Shown here piece by piece: positions 32,699 through 40,569 of a stretch of 64,000 bases of DNA. The notes beneath the pieces were generated by a model, which saw nothing but the letters and a program-made list of their open reading frames with translations, did no database searches and was not told the DNA's origin. The stretch is from NCBI RefSeq assembly GCF_041431135.1, contig NZ_CP107799.1, forward strand, positions 3,596,001-3,660,000, given 5' to 3'. The translations under genes and the position numbers were made by a program. The DNA comes from Streptomyces sp. NBC_00554 (GTDB lineage Bacteria; Actinomycetota; Actinomycetes; Streptomycetales; Streptomycetaceae). The first letter of the stretch is position 1. Each line of letters begins with the position of its first letter.

Positions 32699-34321
32699 AT
32701 GGACCTCGTCATCCGCGACGCGGAAGTCGTCGACGGCACCGGAGAGCCCTCCTACCGCGCCGACGTGGGCATCGAGAACGGCGTGATCACCACCGTGGTC
32801 AAGGAGGCCGCGGCGGCCGGCTGCCAGCGTCCCGTGGCCCGCCGCGTCCTGGACGCCGAAGGCCTGGCGCTGGCCCCCGGTTTCATCGACATGCACGCGC
32901 ACAGCGACCTCGCGCTGCTCCGGGACCCGGACCACAGCGCGAAGGCCGCGCAGGGGGTGACCCTCGAAGTCATCGGCCAGGACGGCCTGTCGTACGCCCC
33001 GGTCGACGACCGTACGCTCGCCGAGGTCCGCCGGACGATCACCGGCTGGAACGGCCACGGCGACGACATCGACTTCACCTGGCGCTCGGTCGGCGAGTAC
33101 CTGGACCGGCTCGACCACGGCTTCGACGGCGAGGGCATCGCGGTGAACGCCGCCTACCTCATCCCCCAGGGCACCGTGCGGATGCTCGCCGTCGGCTGGG
33201 AGGACCGCGAGGCGACACCCCAGGAGCTGGACCGCATGCGGGAGTTGGTGGCCACCGGAATGCGCGAGGGCGCCGTCGGCATGTCCTCCGGCCTGACGTA
33301 CACCCCCGGCATGTACGCCAAGGACGCCGAACTCACCGAACTGTGCCGGGTGGTGGCCGAGCACGGCGGCTACTACTGCCCGCACCACCGCTCCTACGGT
33401 GCGGGCGCCCTGGAGGCGTACGAGGAGATGGTGGCCCTCACCCGCGAGGCCGGCTGCCCGCTCCACCTCGCGCACGCCACGATGAACTTCGGCGTGAACG
33501 AGGGCAGGGCCCCGGACCTCCTCGCCCTCCTGGACAAGGCGCTCGCGGAGGGCGCCGACATCACCCTCGACACGTATCCCTACACCCCCGGCTGCACCAC
33601 CCTCGTGGCGATGCTGCCGAGTTGGGCGAGCGAGGGCGGCCCGGAGTCGATCCTCGCCCGCCTGCGGGACGACACCACGGCGGAACGCATCCGGCACCAC
33701 ATGGAGGTCGTGGGCGCCGACGGCTGCCACGGCGTCCCCATCGAGTGGGACACGATCGAGATCTCGGGAGTGACCGACCCCGCCCTCGCGCCGTACGTCG
33801 GCCGCACGGTCCAGGCCTCCGCCGACCAGCGCGGCGAGGCCCCCTGGACGACCGCCCGCCGCCTCCTCCTCGACGACGGCCTCGGCCCGACGATCCTCCA
33901 GCACGTCGGCCACGAGGAGAACGTCCGCACGATCATGCGGCACCCCGTGCACACCGGCGGTTCCGACGGCATCCTGCGCGGCGACAAGCCGCACCCGCGC
34001 GCGTACGGCACCTTCCCTCGCTATCTGGGCCACTACGTAAGGGAGTTGGGCGTCCTCTCGCTGGAGGAGTGCATCGCCCACCTCACCGGGCGGGCCGCCG
34101 CCCGGCTGCGGCTGCCGGACCGCGGGCTCGTCCGCGAGGGCTACCGCGCCGACCTGGTCCTCTTCGACCCGGCCACGGTCGCGGCGGGTTCCACCTTCGA
34201 GAACCCGCGCACGCTCCCGACCGGCATCCCGCACGTGCTGATCGACGGCCGGTTCGTCATCGAGGACGGCCGGCGTACGGACGTACTGGCCGGGCGGGCG
34301 GTCCGTCGCAGTCCCGTGTGA
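32699..34321 (+). CDS. N-acyl-D-amino-acid deacylase (D-aminoacylase family)
   Basis: 540 residues of the amidohydrolase superfamily. The metal-binding HxH is in FIDMHAHSD (His66, His68); HHRSYG, HLAHATMNFG and HTGGSDGILRG supply further ligands and the catalytic Asp. The bridging Cys of classical D-aminoacylases (VVGNCGFS) is replaced: VIGQDGLS has Asp95. It should remove an N-acyl group from a D-amino acid, here possibly N-acetyl-D-glucosaminate. The ATG at 32699 follows AGGAGAGCAGGAGA and a 20-base gap after the PLP enzyme gene, so the two form an operon. Confidence 0.88.
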   Translation: MDLVIRDAEVVDGTGEPSYRADVGIENGVITTVVKEAAAAGCQRPVARRVLDAEGLALAPGFIDMHAHSDLALLRDPDHSAKAAQGVTLEVIGQDGLSYAPVDDRTLAEVRRTITGWNGHGDDIDFTWRSVGEYLDRLDHGFDGEGIAVNAAYLIPQGTVRMLAVGWEDREATPQELDRMRELVATGMREGAVGMSSGLTYTPGMYAKDAELTELCRVVAEHGGYYCPHHRSYGAGALEAYEEMVALTREAGCPLHLAHATMNFGVNEGRAPDLLALLDKALAEGADITLDTYPYTPGCTTLVAMLPSWASEGGPESILARLRDDTTAERIRHHMEVVGADGCHGVPIEWDTIEISGVTDPALAPYVGRTVQASADQRGEAPWTTARRLLLDDGLGPTILQHVGHEENVRTIMRHPVHTGGSDGILRGDKPHPRAYGTFPRYLGHYVRELGVLSLEECIAHLTGRAAARLRLPDRGLVREGYRADLVLFDPATVAAGSTFENPRTLPTGIPHVLIDGRFVIEDGRRTDVLAGRAVRRSPV

Positions 34322-34335
34322 CGGACCGCCCGCCC
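34292..34335. terminator. Terminator stem overlapping the deacylase stop codon
   Basis: GGGCGGGCGGTCCGTC (34292-34307) pairs perfectly over 16 bp with 34320-34335, loop 12. The stop codon at 34319-34321 lies at the loop/stem edge. It can serve both convergent genes. Confidence 0.85.
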
Positions 34336-34340
34336 ATGCC

Positions 34341-35213
34341 TTACGGCTTCGGCAGAGTGCACCCGCTCGCGCTCAGGTTGAGCTGGTTGCCCGTCGTGAA
34401 GCAGGCCGGGATCAGGTAGGTCTCCTGGGCGTAGTTGATGCCCTCGCGGACGGTCACGTTGCCGCTCTCGTCGACCTCGCAGGGGTTGTTCACCGTGCAG
34501 GTCCCGCCGTCCTCGTTGCCGGTGTTGTTGACGGCGACGACGTTCCCGGTGGACTGGTCGATCACCGGTGAGCCCGAGGTGCCGCCGATGGTCTGGCAGG
34601 CAGAGGTGTAACGGACCGAGTCCTTCCAGGTCCAGTCACCCTCCTCCAGCCGGTACACGAACCCGTCGATGTTGCAGTTGTAGAGCGTCTTCCAGTAACC
34701 GGACGCCACGGTGATGGCGGTGCCGGCGGTCGGGTGTGTGTTCTGCACGGTCAGCGCGGAGATCCCGTACGAGCTCTTGATCGTCGCGTACGTGCTGGTG
34801 AGCTGGTAGATCGAGACGTCCGTGTCGGTCATCGTCCCGTAGGCGAGCTTGCTGGCGCGCAGGGTCGCGACCCGGGTGCCGGCGGAGTTGAGCAGCCCGA
34901 AGGTGCGGCTGGAGGCCTGGTTGACGAGCACCTCGCCCGGCTCCGGGAAGCCGGTCGACAGGCAGTGGCCGTTGGAGAGCACCAGCGCCGGGTCGGTGTC
35001 CAGGGAGTTCGGAAAGCGGACGACCGAGCCGGAACAGTTGCTGAGCGCGACGGTGCCGGCGAGGTTGACGGCCTGGATCGTGGGCGCGGCGGCTTCGGTG
35101 GTCGCGGCCACGGTCTCCGGCGCGGGTGCCGGTGCCGGTGCCGCGACCGCTGGTACCGCGCCCGCCCCGGCGATCACCAGGGCGAAGAGCGCGGCAACGA
35201 GAGGCTTTCTCAT
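34341..35213 (-). CDS. Secreted trypsin-like (S1/V8-type) serine protease
   Basis: 290 residues. Signal peptide (KPLVAALFALVIAGAGAV, cleavage near AVAA), Ala/Pro-rich pro-segment, then a chymotrypsin-like domain with catalytic His in LSNGHCLS, Asp in TDTDVSIYQL and Ser in GGTSGSPVID. Several cysteines probably form disulfides. It resembles Streptomyces V8-like extracellular proteases; specificity is not predictable. It converges with the deacylase gene over a shared terminator. Confidence 0.9.
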   Translation of the reverse strand: MRKPLVAALFALVIAGAGAVPAVAAPAPAPAPETVAATTEAAAPTIQAVNLAGTVALSNCSGSVVRFPNSLDTDPALVLSNGHCLSTGFPEPGEVLVNQASSRTFGLLNSAGTRVATLRASKLAYGTMTDTDVSIYQLTSTYATIKSSYGISALTVQNTHPTAGTAITVASGYWKTLYNCNIDGFVYRLEEGDWTWKDSVRYTSACQTIGGTSGSPVIDQSTGNVVAVNNTGNEDGGTCTVNNPCEVDESGNVTVREGINYAQETYLIPACFTTGNQLNLSASGCTLPKP

Positions 35214-35364
35214 GTGGGGTCCCCTCTTGCGACGTGAGTGACCGAAGGTTTTCCGGTCACCTTCTGTTTTGTCATGCGCATTGTGAGGGGGTGGGCGGGA
35301 GGGGACAAGGAGTTGTTTCCGGCCGCTGGTTCAAGCCGTGCGCTCAAGAGGCCGCGCCCGGGGG

Positions 35365-35988
35365 CTACTTGGGCCGCTTGCTCGCTCCCTGGCCCTGGCC
35401 GGGGTTGCCGTTGCCGTTGCCCTGGCCCGGGTCGGCCGTGGCGGTGGCTGTCCCCGTCGCCGCCGAAGAGGTCCCTGTGGTGGGAGCCTCGGACGCCGAT
35501 CCGCTGGCGCCCGGGGAGGCGCCGGGCGCGCTCGCCGACGTATCGGACGGGTCGGGCGACGGATCCGGCGACGACGACGCTCCGGCGCTCGGGACGGAAC
35601 CGTCCGTGGATGCAGTCGTGCCCGTGGCGGGTTCCGCGGGCGAGGTCGCCTCACGGACGCGGTCGCCCGGAGCCGTTGACGACCCGGAGTCGAACAATCC
35701 GGAGACTGTCACGACTACGAGGACGGCACACGCGGCGCCGCCGGCCACCGCCGCCCGGCGCAGCAGCCGGGCACGGCGACGGCGCAGCAGTCGGTCCTGG
35801 CGTGCCGAGGTGTCGGCGGGGACGGCGGCCAGCGGGGTGGTGTCGGCGTCGTCGCCGACGTGCACGTCCTCCCAGCCGTGGGCCGCCGCCGGATCCGCGT
35901 ACGCCTCGTAGGCCGGGGGCGCCTCGTCGTCGTTCTGCGGGAGGTACACCCTCGGCGGGGCTTCGGGCTCGCCGTTCTGCTGGGACAT
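35365..35988 (-). CDS. Hypothetical single-pass membrane protein with Ser/Pro/Gly-rich tail
   Basis: 207 residues. Acidic N-terminal cytoplasmic region (PPRVYLPQNDDEAPPAYEAY), an Arg-rich stretch (RLLRRRRARLLRR), one helix (GGAACAVLVVVTVSGLF), then an extracellular low-complexity tail ending in NGNGNPGQGQG. Function unknown. A TACAAT hexamer at 36002-35997 ends eight bases before the ATG, so the transcript is probably leaderless. Confidence 0.7.
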   Translation of the reverse strand: MSQQNGEPEAPPRVYLPQNDDEAPPAYEAYADPAAAHGWEDVHVGDDADTTPLAAVPADTSARQDRLLRRRRARLLRRAAVAGGAACAVLVVVTVSGLFDSGSSTAPGDRVREATSPAEPATGTTASTDGSVPSAGASSSPDPSPDPSDTSASAPGASPGASGSASEAPTTGTSSAATGTATATADPGQGNGNGNPGQGQGASKRPK

Positions 35989-35996
35989 GGGGGCGG

Positions 35997-36002
35997 ATTG
36001 TA
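35997..36002 (-). promoter_or_regulatory. -10 element of the hypothetical membrane protein gene
   Basis: TACAAT on the minus strand, eight bases before ATG 35988. No recognisable -35. Confidence 0.45.
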
Positions 36003-36101
36003 GAGACTGCGAGGGGTCTGGGGACAGCGACGGGAGAAAGGCGAACAAATCGTCCCGTCTCACGTGGTGGAAAACACGCCCCGCCCGGCGTTACCCGGCC
36101 G

Positions 36102-36107
36102 TAAGCT
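36102..36107 (+). promoter_or_regulatory. -10 element of the aminotransferase gene
   Basis: TAAGCT seven bases before ATG 36115, with no ribosome-binding site between, suggesting a leaderless mRNA. Confidence 0.45.
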
Positions 36108-36114
36108 CACGGAC

Positions 36115-37326
36115 ATGCAGGTGATCCAGTCGACCAAGCTCGCCAATGTCTGTTACGAGATCCGGGGCCCGGTGCTCGAGGAGGCGATGCGGCTGGAAGC
36201 GGCAGGGCATCGGATCCTCAAGCTGAATACGGGGAATCCGGCGGCGTTCGGGTTCGAGTGCCCGCCCGAGATCCTCGAGGACATCCTGCGGAACGTGTCT
36301 TCGGCGCACGGGTACGGCGACGCGAAGGGGCTGCTCGCGGCGCGCCGGGCCGTCGTGATGCACAACCAGACCCTCGGCATCGAGACGGACGTCGAGCACG
36401 TCTTCATCGGCAACGGCGTGTCCGAGCTGATCGTGATGGCGATGCAGGGGCTGCTCGACGACGGCGACGAGGTGCTCGTACCGGCGCCGGACTATCCGCT
36501 GTGGACGGCGGCCGTGTCACTGTCCGGCGGAACGGCCGTGCACTACCGCTGCGACGAGCAGTCCGACTGGATGCCCGACCTCGCGGACGTGGAACGGAAG
36601 GTCACCGACCGCACCAAGGCCATCGTGATCATCAACCCGAACAATCCGACGGGCGCGGTGTACGACGATGCGATGCTGCGCGGGCTGACCGACATCGCCC
36701 GCCGCCACAACCTGCTGGTCTGCTCGGACGAGATCTACGACAAGATCCTCTACGACGGTGTCACGCACACGTCGACCGCCAAGATCGCCCCCGATCTGCT
36801 CACGCTCACCTTCAACGGGATGTCGAAGGCGTATCGCGTGGCGGGTTACCGGGTCGGCTGGATGGCCATCTCCGGGCCGCGCGCGCACGCCGACTCCTAT
36901 ATCGAGGGGCTGACGATCCTCGCGAACATGCGGCTGTGCGCGAACATGCCGGGTCAGCACGGGGTGGTCGCCGCGCTGAGCGGGCGGCAGACCATCAACG
37001 ACCTGGTCCTGCCCGGCGGGCGGCTGAAGGAGCAGCGGGATGTGGCGTACGAGCTGCTGACGCAGATCCCCGGCGTGAGCTGTGTGAAGCCGAAGGGGGC
37101 GCTGTATCTCTTCCCGCGGCTGGACCCGAAGGTGTTCAAGGTCAAGGACGACCGGCAGATGGTCCTCGACCTGCTGCGCCGCGAGAAGATCATGGTGGTT
37201 CAGGGGACGGGCTTCAACTGGCCCGAGCCGGACCACTTCCGGGTGGTCACCCTGCCGACGGTCGGGGATCTGACGGACGCGGTGACGCGGATCGGCAACT
37301 TCCTGGACGGCTACGGCCAGCACTGA
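36115..37326 (+). CDS. PLP-dependent class I aminotransferase (alanine-transaminase-like)
   Basis: 403 residues, fold type I. KLNTGNPAAFGF, PAPDYPLWTAAVSLSGG, INPNNPTGAVY, CSDEIYDKILYDG and the PLP lysine region TFNGMSKAYRVAGYRVGW are present. Overall sequence resembles AlaA/AlaT-type glutamate-pyruvate aminotransferases. It is cytosolic and probably links alanine and glutamate pools. The start is set by its promoter, described separately. Confidence 0.9.
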   Translation: MQVIQSTKLANVCYEIRGPVLEEAMRLEAAGHRILKLNTGNPAAFGFECPPEILEDILRNVSSAHGYGDAKGLLAARRAVVMHNQTLGIETDVEHVFIGNGVSELIVMAMQGLLDDGDEVLVPAPDYPLWTAAVSLSGGTAVHYRCDEQSDWMPDLADVERKVTDRTKAIVIINPNNPTGAVYDDAMLRGLTDIARRHNLLVCSDEIYDKILYDGVTHTSTAKIAPDLLTLTFNGMSKAYRVAGYRVGWMAISGPRAHADSYIEGLTILANMRLCANMPGQHGVVAALSGRQTINDLVLPGGRLKEQRDVAYELLTQIPGVSCVKPKGALYLFPRLDPKVFKVKDDRQMVLDLLRREKIMVVQGTGFNWPEPDHFRVVTLPTVGDLTDAVTRIGNFLDGYGQH

Positions 37327-37369
37327 CACTCACGCTGTGTGTGCGCTTTGACCGGTTCTGCGATCCCGC

Positions 37370-37398
37370 TCAACTTTAGACGGAATCCAAGCTAGGAT
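37370..37398 (+). promoter_or_regulatory. Possible HrdB-type promoter
   Basis: TCAACT (37370-37375), 17 bases, TAGGAT (37393-37398). Lies 32 bases before ATG 37430; the -10 is good and the -35 is weak. Confidence 0.45.
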
Positions 37399-37429
37399 GG
37401 GATCCTGTCAGAGCACAGGAGGCCGTCCC

Positions 37430-37849
37430 ATGTACGAACCGATCCGCACCAAGTCGGTCCACACGACGGCCGGCGCCACCTCCGACTTTCCCCATCGGTC
37501 GCGCGAGGAGGAGCTGGACATCCAGCTGGCCGGTCATCTCGCGGCGCTGCTCGCGGTGACCGACGAGATCCGTGCGATCGCGCCGTCCGGCGATCTGGAC
37601 GCGGCGGGTGAGCGGCTCACCGCGCAGGTGGCCCGGCTGCGGGACGGGGTGGCGCCGGTGCGGTCGTCGGTGGCCGACGCCCTTCACGAGCCGCGGCTCC
37701 TCTCCCTCCACCAGCGCGCGCACGCCCTCGCGGGCCGCGCCCTCGTCGTCGCGGCGTCCCGCGCCGACACCGCCGCCGCGATACTCGCCGCCGAGCGCAT
37801 GGACGCCCACGCGTCCGCCACCGCCCCGGCATCTCTCGCGGCCCACTGA
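37430..37849 (+). CDS. Small helical hypothetical protein
   Basis: 139 residues, mostly alpha-helical: ELDIQLAGHLAALLAVTDEI, LTAQVARLRDGVAPVRSSVA, RALVVAASRADTAAAILAAE. No signal peptide and no recognised family. AGGAGG precedes the ATG. Similar short proteins occur in other Streptomyces. Confidence 0.65.
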   Translation: MYEPIRTKSVHTTAGATSDFPHRSREEELDIQLAGHLAALLAVTDEIRAIAPSGDLDAAGERLTAQVARLRDGVAPVRSSVADALHEPRLLSLHQRAHALAGRALVVAASRADTAAAILAAERMDAHASATAPASLAAH

Positions 37850-38306
37850 GCCTCCGCGCTCCCCTCATACGGCCCCGGTCCGCGCGCACCGCAGCGACGT
37901 GCGGACCGGGTGCCACAGCACTGCGTTCGCTGTCGCGGGGGTTTCGCTTGCCCCCGTTTTGGAGGACCCCGGCGTTTTCGGTGGGCTGCGGTTACTCGGC
38001 ACCGCCGTCAAACGCCATCGTGGCTGAGCGCCGCTGCGGCGGAAGGAACTGGCCCGACCGGCGCTGGTCGGGCCAGTTCCTTCCGCCGCGGCGGCGCCCC
38101 GCCCCCACCGCACCCTTCGGCGGTGCCGAGCCGGTGCAGCCCTCGCGCAGCGAGACGCCCGGTGCAACGGCGGGAACCGGACAGCCCCGTGCAGTGGACC
38201 CCCGTAGCGGCACCCCCCGTTCCGGTTGCGTACCGGGACCCCGTCGTCACCCCGTGTTCACCCCGCGCCGGGGGGAATGTTGGAGTCCGGGAGCACGCTC
38301 TCGGGT
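37850..38306. other. Intergenic region (457 bp)
   Basis: Dominated by the palindrome at 37985-38140. The flanks (GGGGGTTTCGCTTGCCCCCG near 37936) also look repeat-like. No gene is supported. Confidence 0.7.
37985..38140. repeat. 156-bp centred palindrome (MITE-like or extended hairpin)
   Basis: The inner arms 38028-38059 and 38066-38097 pair over 32 positions with a single G-T wobble and a 6-base loop. On the same centre, CTCGGCACCGCCG (37995-38007) pairs with 38118-38130, and GCTGC (37985-37989) with 38136-38140, separated by unpaired stretches of equal length on both arms. The fixed centre shows one inverted structure that has partly decayed. Confidence 0.9.
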
Positions 38307-39380
38307 GTGAGACGCATCGTAGGAATCGTCCTGGCGGTGCTGCTGATCGGCGGAGTGGTAGCAGCCGTCGTCGCAGGCCGCGATGGTCAGGACAAGGGCA
38401 CGGCAACGAAGACCGTGCAAGGAGTGATCGGATCGGAGAAGGCGGAGTTCTTCGCCGATCCCGACGTGGTGAAGGCCCTCGCTGCCAAGGGCTACACCGT
38501 GAAGACGGAGACCTCCGGGTCCTGGGCCATGGAGGGCCTGGACCTCAAGGGGTACGACTTCGCCTTCCCTTCCAGCCAGGCGCCGGCGGATGAGCTGGCC
38601 GACAAGTACCACGCACAGAAGCCGCTCCCCCGGCCCTTCTACTCGCCCCTCGTCGTCGTGGCCCACCGCAACGCCGCCGAGGTCCTGGAGAAGAACGGCC
38701 TCGCGGTGCTCGACAAGGCCACCGGCACCCTCAAGATGTCCGCCTACCTCAAGGCGGCCGAGCAGGACCGGACTTGGCAGGAACTCAAGGGTTCCGAGAA
38801 GTACGGCGAGCTGACCGGCACGCTCTTCATCGCCACCACCGACCCCGAGACCTCCAACTCCGGCGCCCTCTACCTCGCCGCCGCCTCGTACGTCGCCGAC
38901 GGCGGACGCGTGGCCGCGGACAACGCCGCCGTGACCCGCACCGCGCCCCTGATGCACAAGCTGATCAGCGTCCAGGGCGCTCAACAGAGCAGTACGGACG
39001 CCACGTTCAGGGACTTCATCAGCGGGGCCGGCAACCCGCTCGTCCTCGCCTACGAGTCCCAGGTCGCCTCGCTGCTCGTCCAGGGCCAGGAGGTCGGCGA
39101 CCTCGCCGTCCTCTACCCGGACACCACGGCGAACAGCGACCACACCGTCGTACCGCTCACTCCTGAGGGCCGTGCGCTCGGCGAACTCCTCAGCACCGAC
39201 CCGACCTTGCGCAAGCTCGCCGTCCGGCACGGGTTCCGGCCGCAGGGCGCGAGCACGGAGTTCACCGAGGCGACCGCCGCCCAGACCAGGTACATCAATC
39301 AGAAGCTGACCGGCGTCCGGCAGGCGCCCGTGCCCGCCTCCAAGGTGCTGCACGAGATGGCACTCCGGGCCCGGAAGTAG
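38307..39380 (+). CDS. Membrane-anchored type II periplasmic-binding-like protein
   Basis: About 357 residues from GTG 38307; ATG 38277 is in frame but its G run is too close to the codon. One N-terminal helix (IVGIVLAVLLIGGVVAAVVAG) anchors an extracellular domain with a binding-protein fold: GYDFAFPSSQAPADELAD, FYSPLVVVAHRNAAEVL and a DPETSNSGALYLAAASYV segment shared with the SBP-vWA protein two genes downstream. No ABC transporter genes are near. It is the first gene of a four-gene set with TelA, suggesting a ligand-sensing role (inference). Confidence 0.75.
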   Translation: MRRIVGIVLAVLLIGGVVAAVVAGRDGQDKGTATKTVQGVIGSEKAEFFADPDVVKALAAKGYTVKTETSGSWAMEGLDLKGYDFAFPSSQAPADELADKYHAQKPLPRPFYSPLVVVAHRNAAEVLEKNGLAVLDKATGTLKMSAYLKAAEQDRTWQELKGSEKYGELTGTLFIATTDPETSNSGALYLAAASYVADGGRVAADNAAVTRTAPLMHKLISVQGAQQSSTDATFRDFISGAGNPLVLAYESQVASLLVQGQEVGDLAVLYPDTTANSDHTVVPLTPEGRALGELLSTDPTLRKLAVRHGFRPQGASTEFTEATAAQTRYINQKLTGVRQAPVPASKVLHEMALRARK

Positions 39381-39393
39381 GGGGAAGCACGCA

Positions 39394-40569
39394 ATGAGCA
39401 CTGAACCGAACACACTGACCCTCACACCGCCCGAGGCCGTGGCGCCCGTGCCCCGCGAGAAGGCGGGCGGGCTCGTGCCCGTCGACCCGGCCGTGCACGA
39501 GGACATGGCGCGCCGCGCCGCCGAGTACGTCGGCGGGCTCGCCACCCTGGACGCCCGCTCCCCCGAGTTCGCCGGCAAGGTCGGCGAGATCGCGGGCCTG
39601 GGCGCGGGCGAGATGCGGGGCGCCGCCGCACAGTCCAACCGCATGCTGGAGCGCACCATCCGGAGCCTCCCCGGCAAGGGCGAGGACGCCCAGTCGCACG
39701 TGGCGGGCTCGCTCGTCGAACTCCGGCGAGTCGTGGAGGACCTGGACCCGCGCGACCTGCCCGCGAGCAAGGGCCGCAAGTTCCTCTCCCGGCTCCCCGG
39801 CGGCAACAAGCTCCGCGACCACGTCGCCAAGTACGCCTCCGCGCAAGGCACGTTGAACAAGATCGTTGGCTCGCTGCGCGGCGGACAGGACGAACTGCGC
39901 CGGGACAACGCCGCGTTGCAGACCGAGCGGGTCCGGCTCTGGGAGACGATGGGCAAGCTCCAGGAGTACGTCGTCCTCACCCAGGCCCTGGACACGGCCG
40001 TCGAGGCGCACATCGCGGGCGTGGAGGCCAGGGACCCGGCGGGGGCCGACACCCTCCGCTCCGACGTCCTCTTCCCCGTACGGCAGAAGCACCAGGACCT
40101 GCTGACCCAACTGGCCGTGTGCGCCCAGGGATACCTGGCCATGGACGTCGTACGCCGCAACAACGAAGAGCTGATCAAGGGCGTCGACCGGGCCGCGACC
40201 ACGACCGTGTCCGCGCTGCGCATCTCCGTGATGCTCGCCTCCGCCCTCGACAACCAGCGCAAGGTCGTCGACCAGGTCAACGCCCTGCGCGGTACGACGG
40301 AGGACCTCATCCGGGGCAACGCCGAGATGCTCGCCACGCAGAGCGGGGAGATCCAGCGGATCGCCGCCGACCCGGCCGTCGGCGCGGAGACCCTGCGCAG
40401 CGCCTTCCAGCAGATCTACCGCACACTCGACGCGATCGACACCTACAAGGTCCAGGCCACCGAGGCCATGGCCGTGACGGTCGAGTCCCTGACCTCCGAA
40501 CTCCAGCACGCGAGCGCGTACTTGGAGCGCAGCCGCTCGCAGGGTGCCCTGGAAGGCGGGAACGGATGA
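39394..40569 (+). CDS. telA: TelA-family toxic-anion (tellurite) resistance protein
   Basis: 391 residues, cytoplasmic and largely helical, of the TelA/KlaA family: LSRLPGGNKLRDHVAKY, LRRDNAALQTERVRLWETM, LQEYVVLTQALDTAVEAHIA, DVLFPVRQKHQDLLTQLAVC, QGYLAMDVVRRNNEELIKGV, LASALDNQRKVVDQVNALRG. TelA proteins are linked to tellurite and other stress tolerance and co-occur with Ter-system genes, but their mechanism is unsettled. The gene starts 13 bases after the binding-protein gene, and its stop overlaps the next start as ATGA. Confidence 0.9.
   Translation: MSTEPNTLTLTPPEAVAPVPREKAGGLVPVDPAVHEDMARRAAEYVGGLATLDARSPEFAGKVGEIAGLGAGEMRGAAAQSNRMLERTIRSLPGKGEDAQSHVAGSLVELRRVVEDLDPRDLPASKGRKFLSRLPGGNKLRDHVAKYASAQGTLNKIVGSLRGGQDELRRDNAALQTERVRLWETMGKLQEYVVLTQALDTAVEAHIAGVEARDPAGADTLRSDVLFPVRQKHQDLLTQLAVCAQGYLAMDVVRRNNEELIKGVDRAATTTVSALRISVMLASALDNQRKVVDQVNALRGTTEDLIRGNAEMLATQSGEIQRIAADPAVGAETLRSAFQQIYRTLDAIDTYKVQATEAMAVTVESLTSELQHASAYLERSRSQGALEGGNG

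Noticed and set aside
37936..37956. Independent terminator hairpin
   Set aside because: GGGGG and CCCCC pair only over a few bases; treated as flank of the large palindrome instead.
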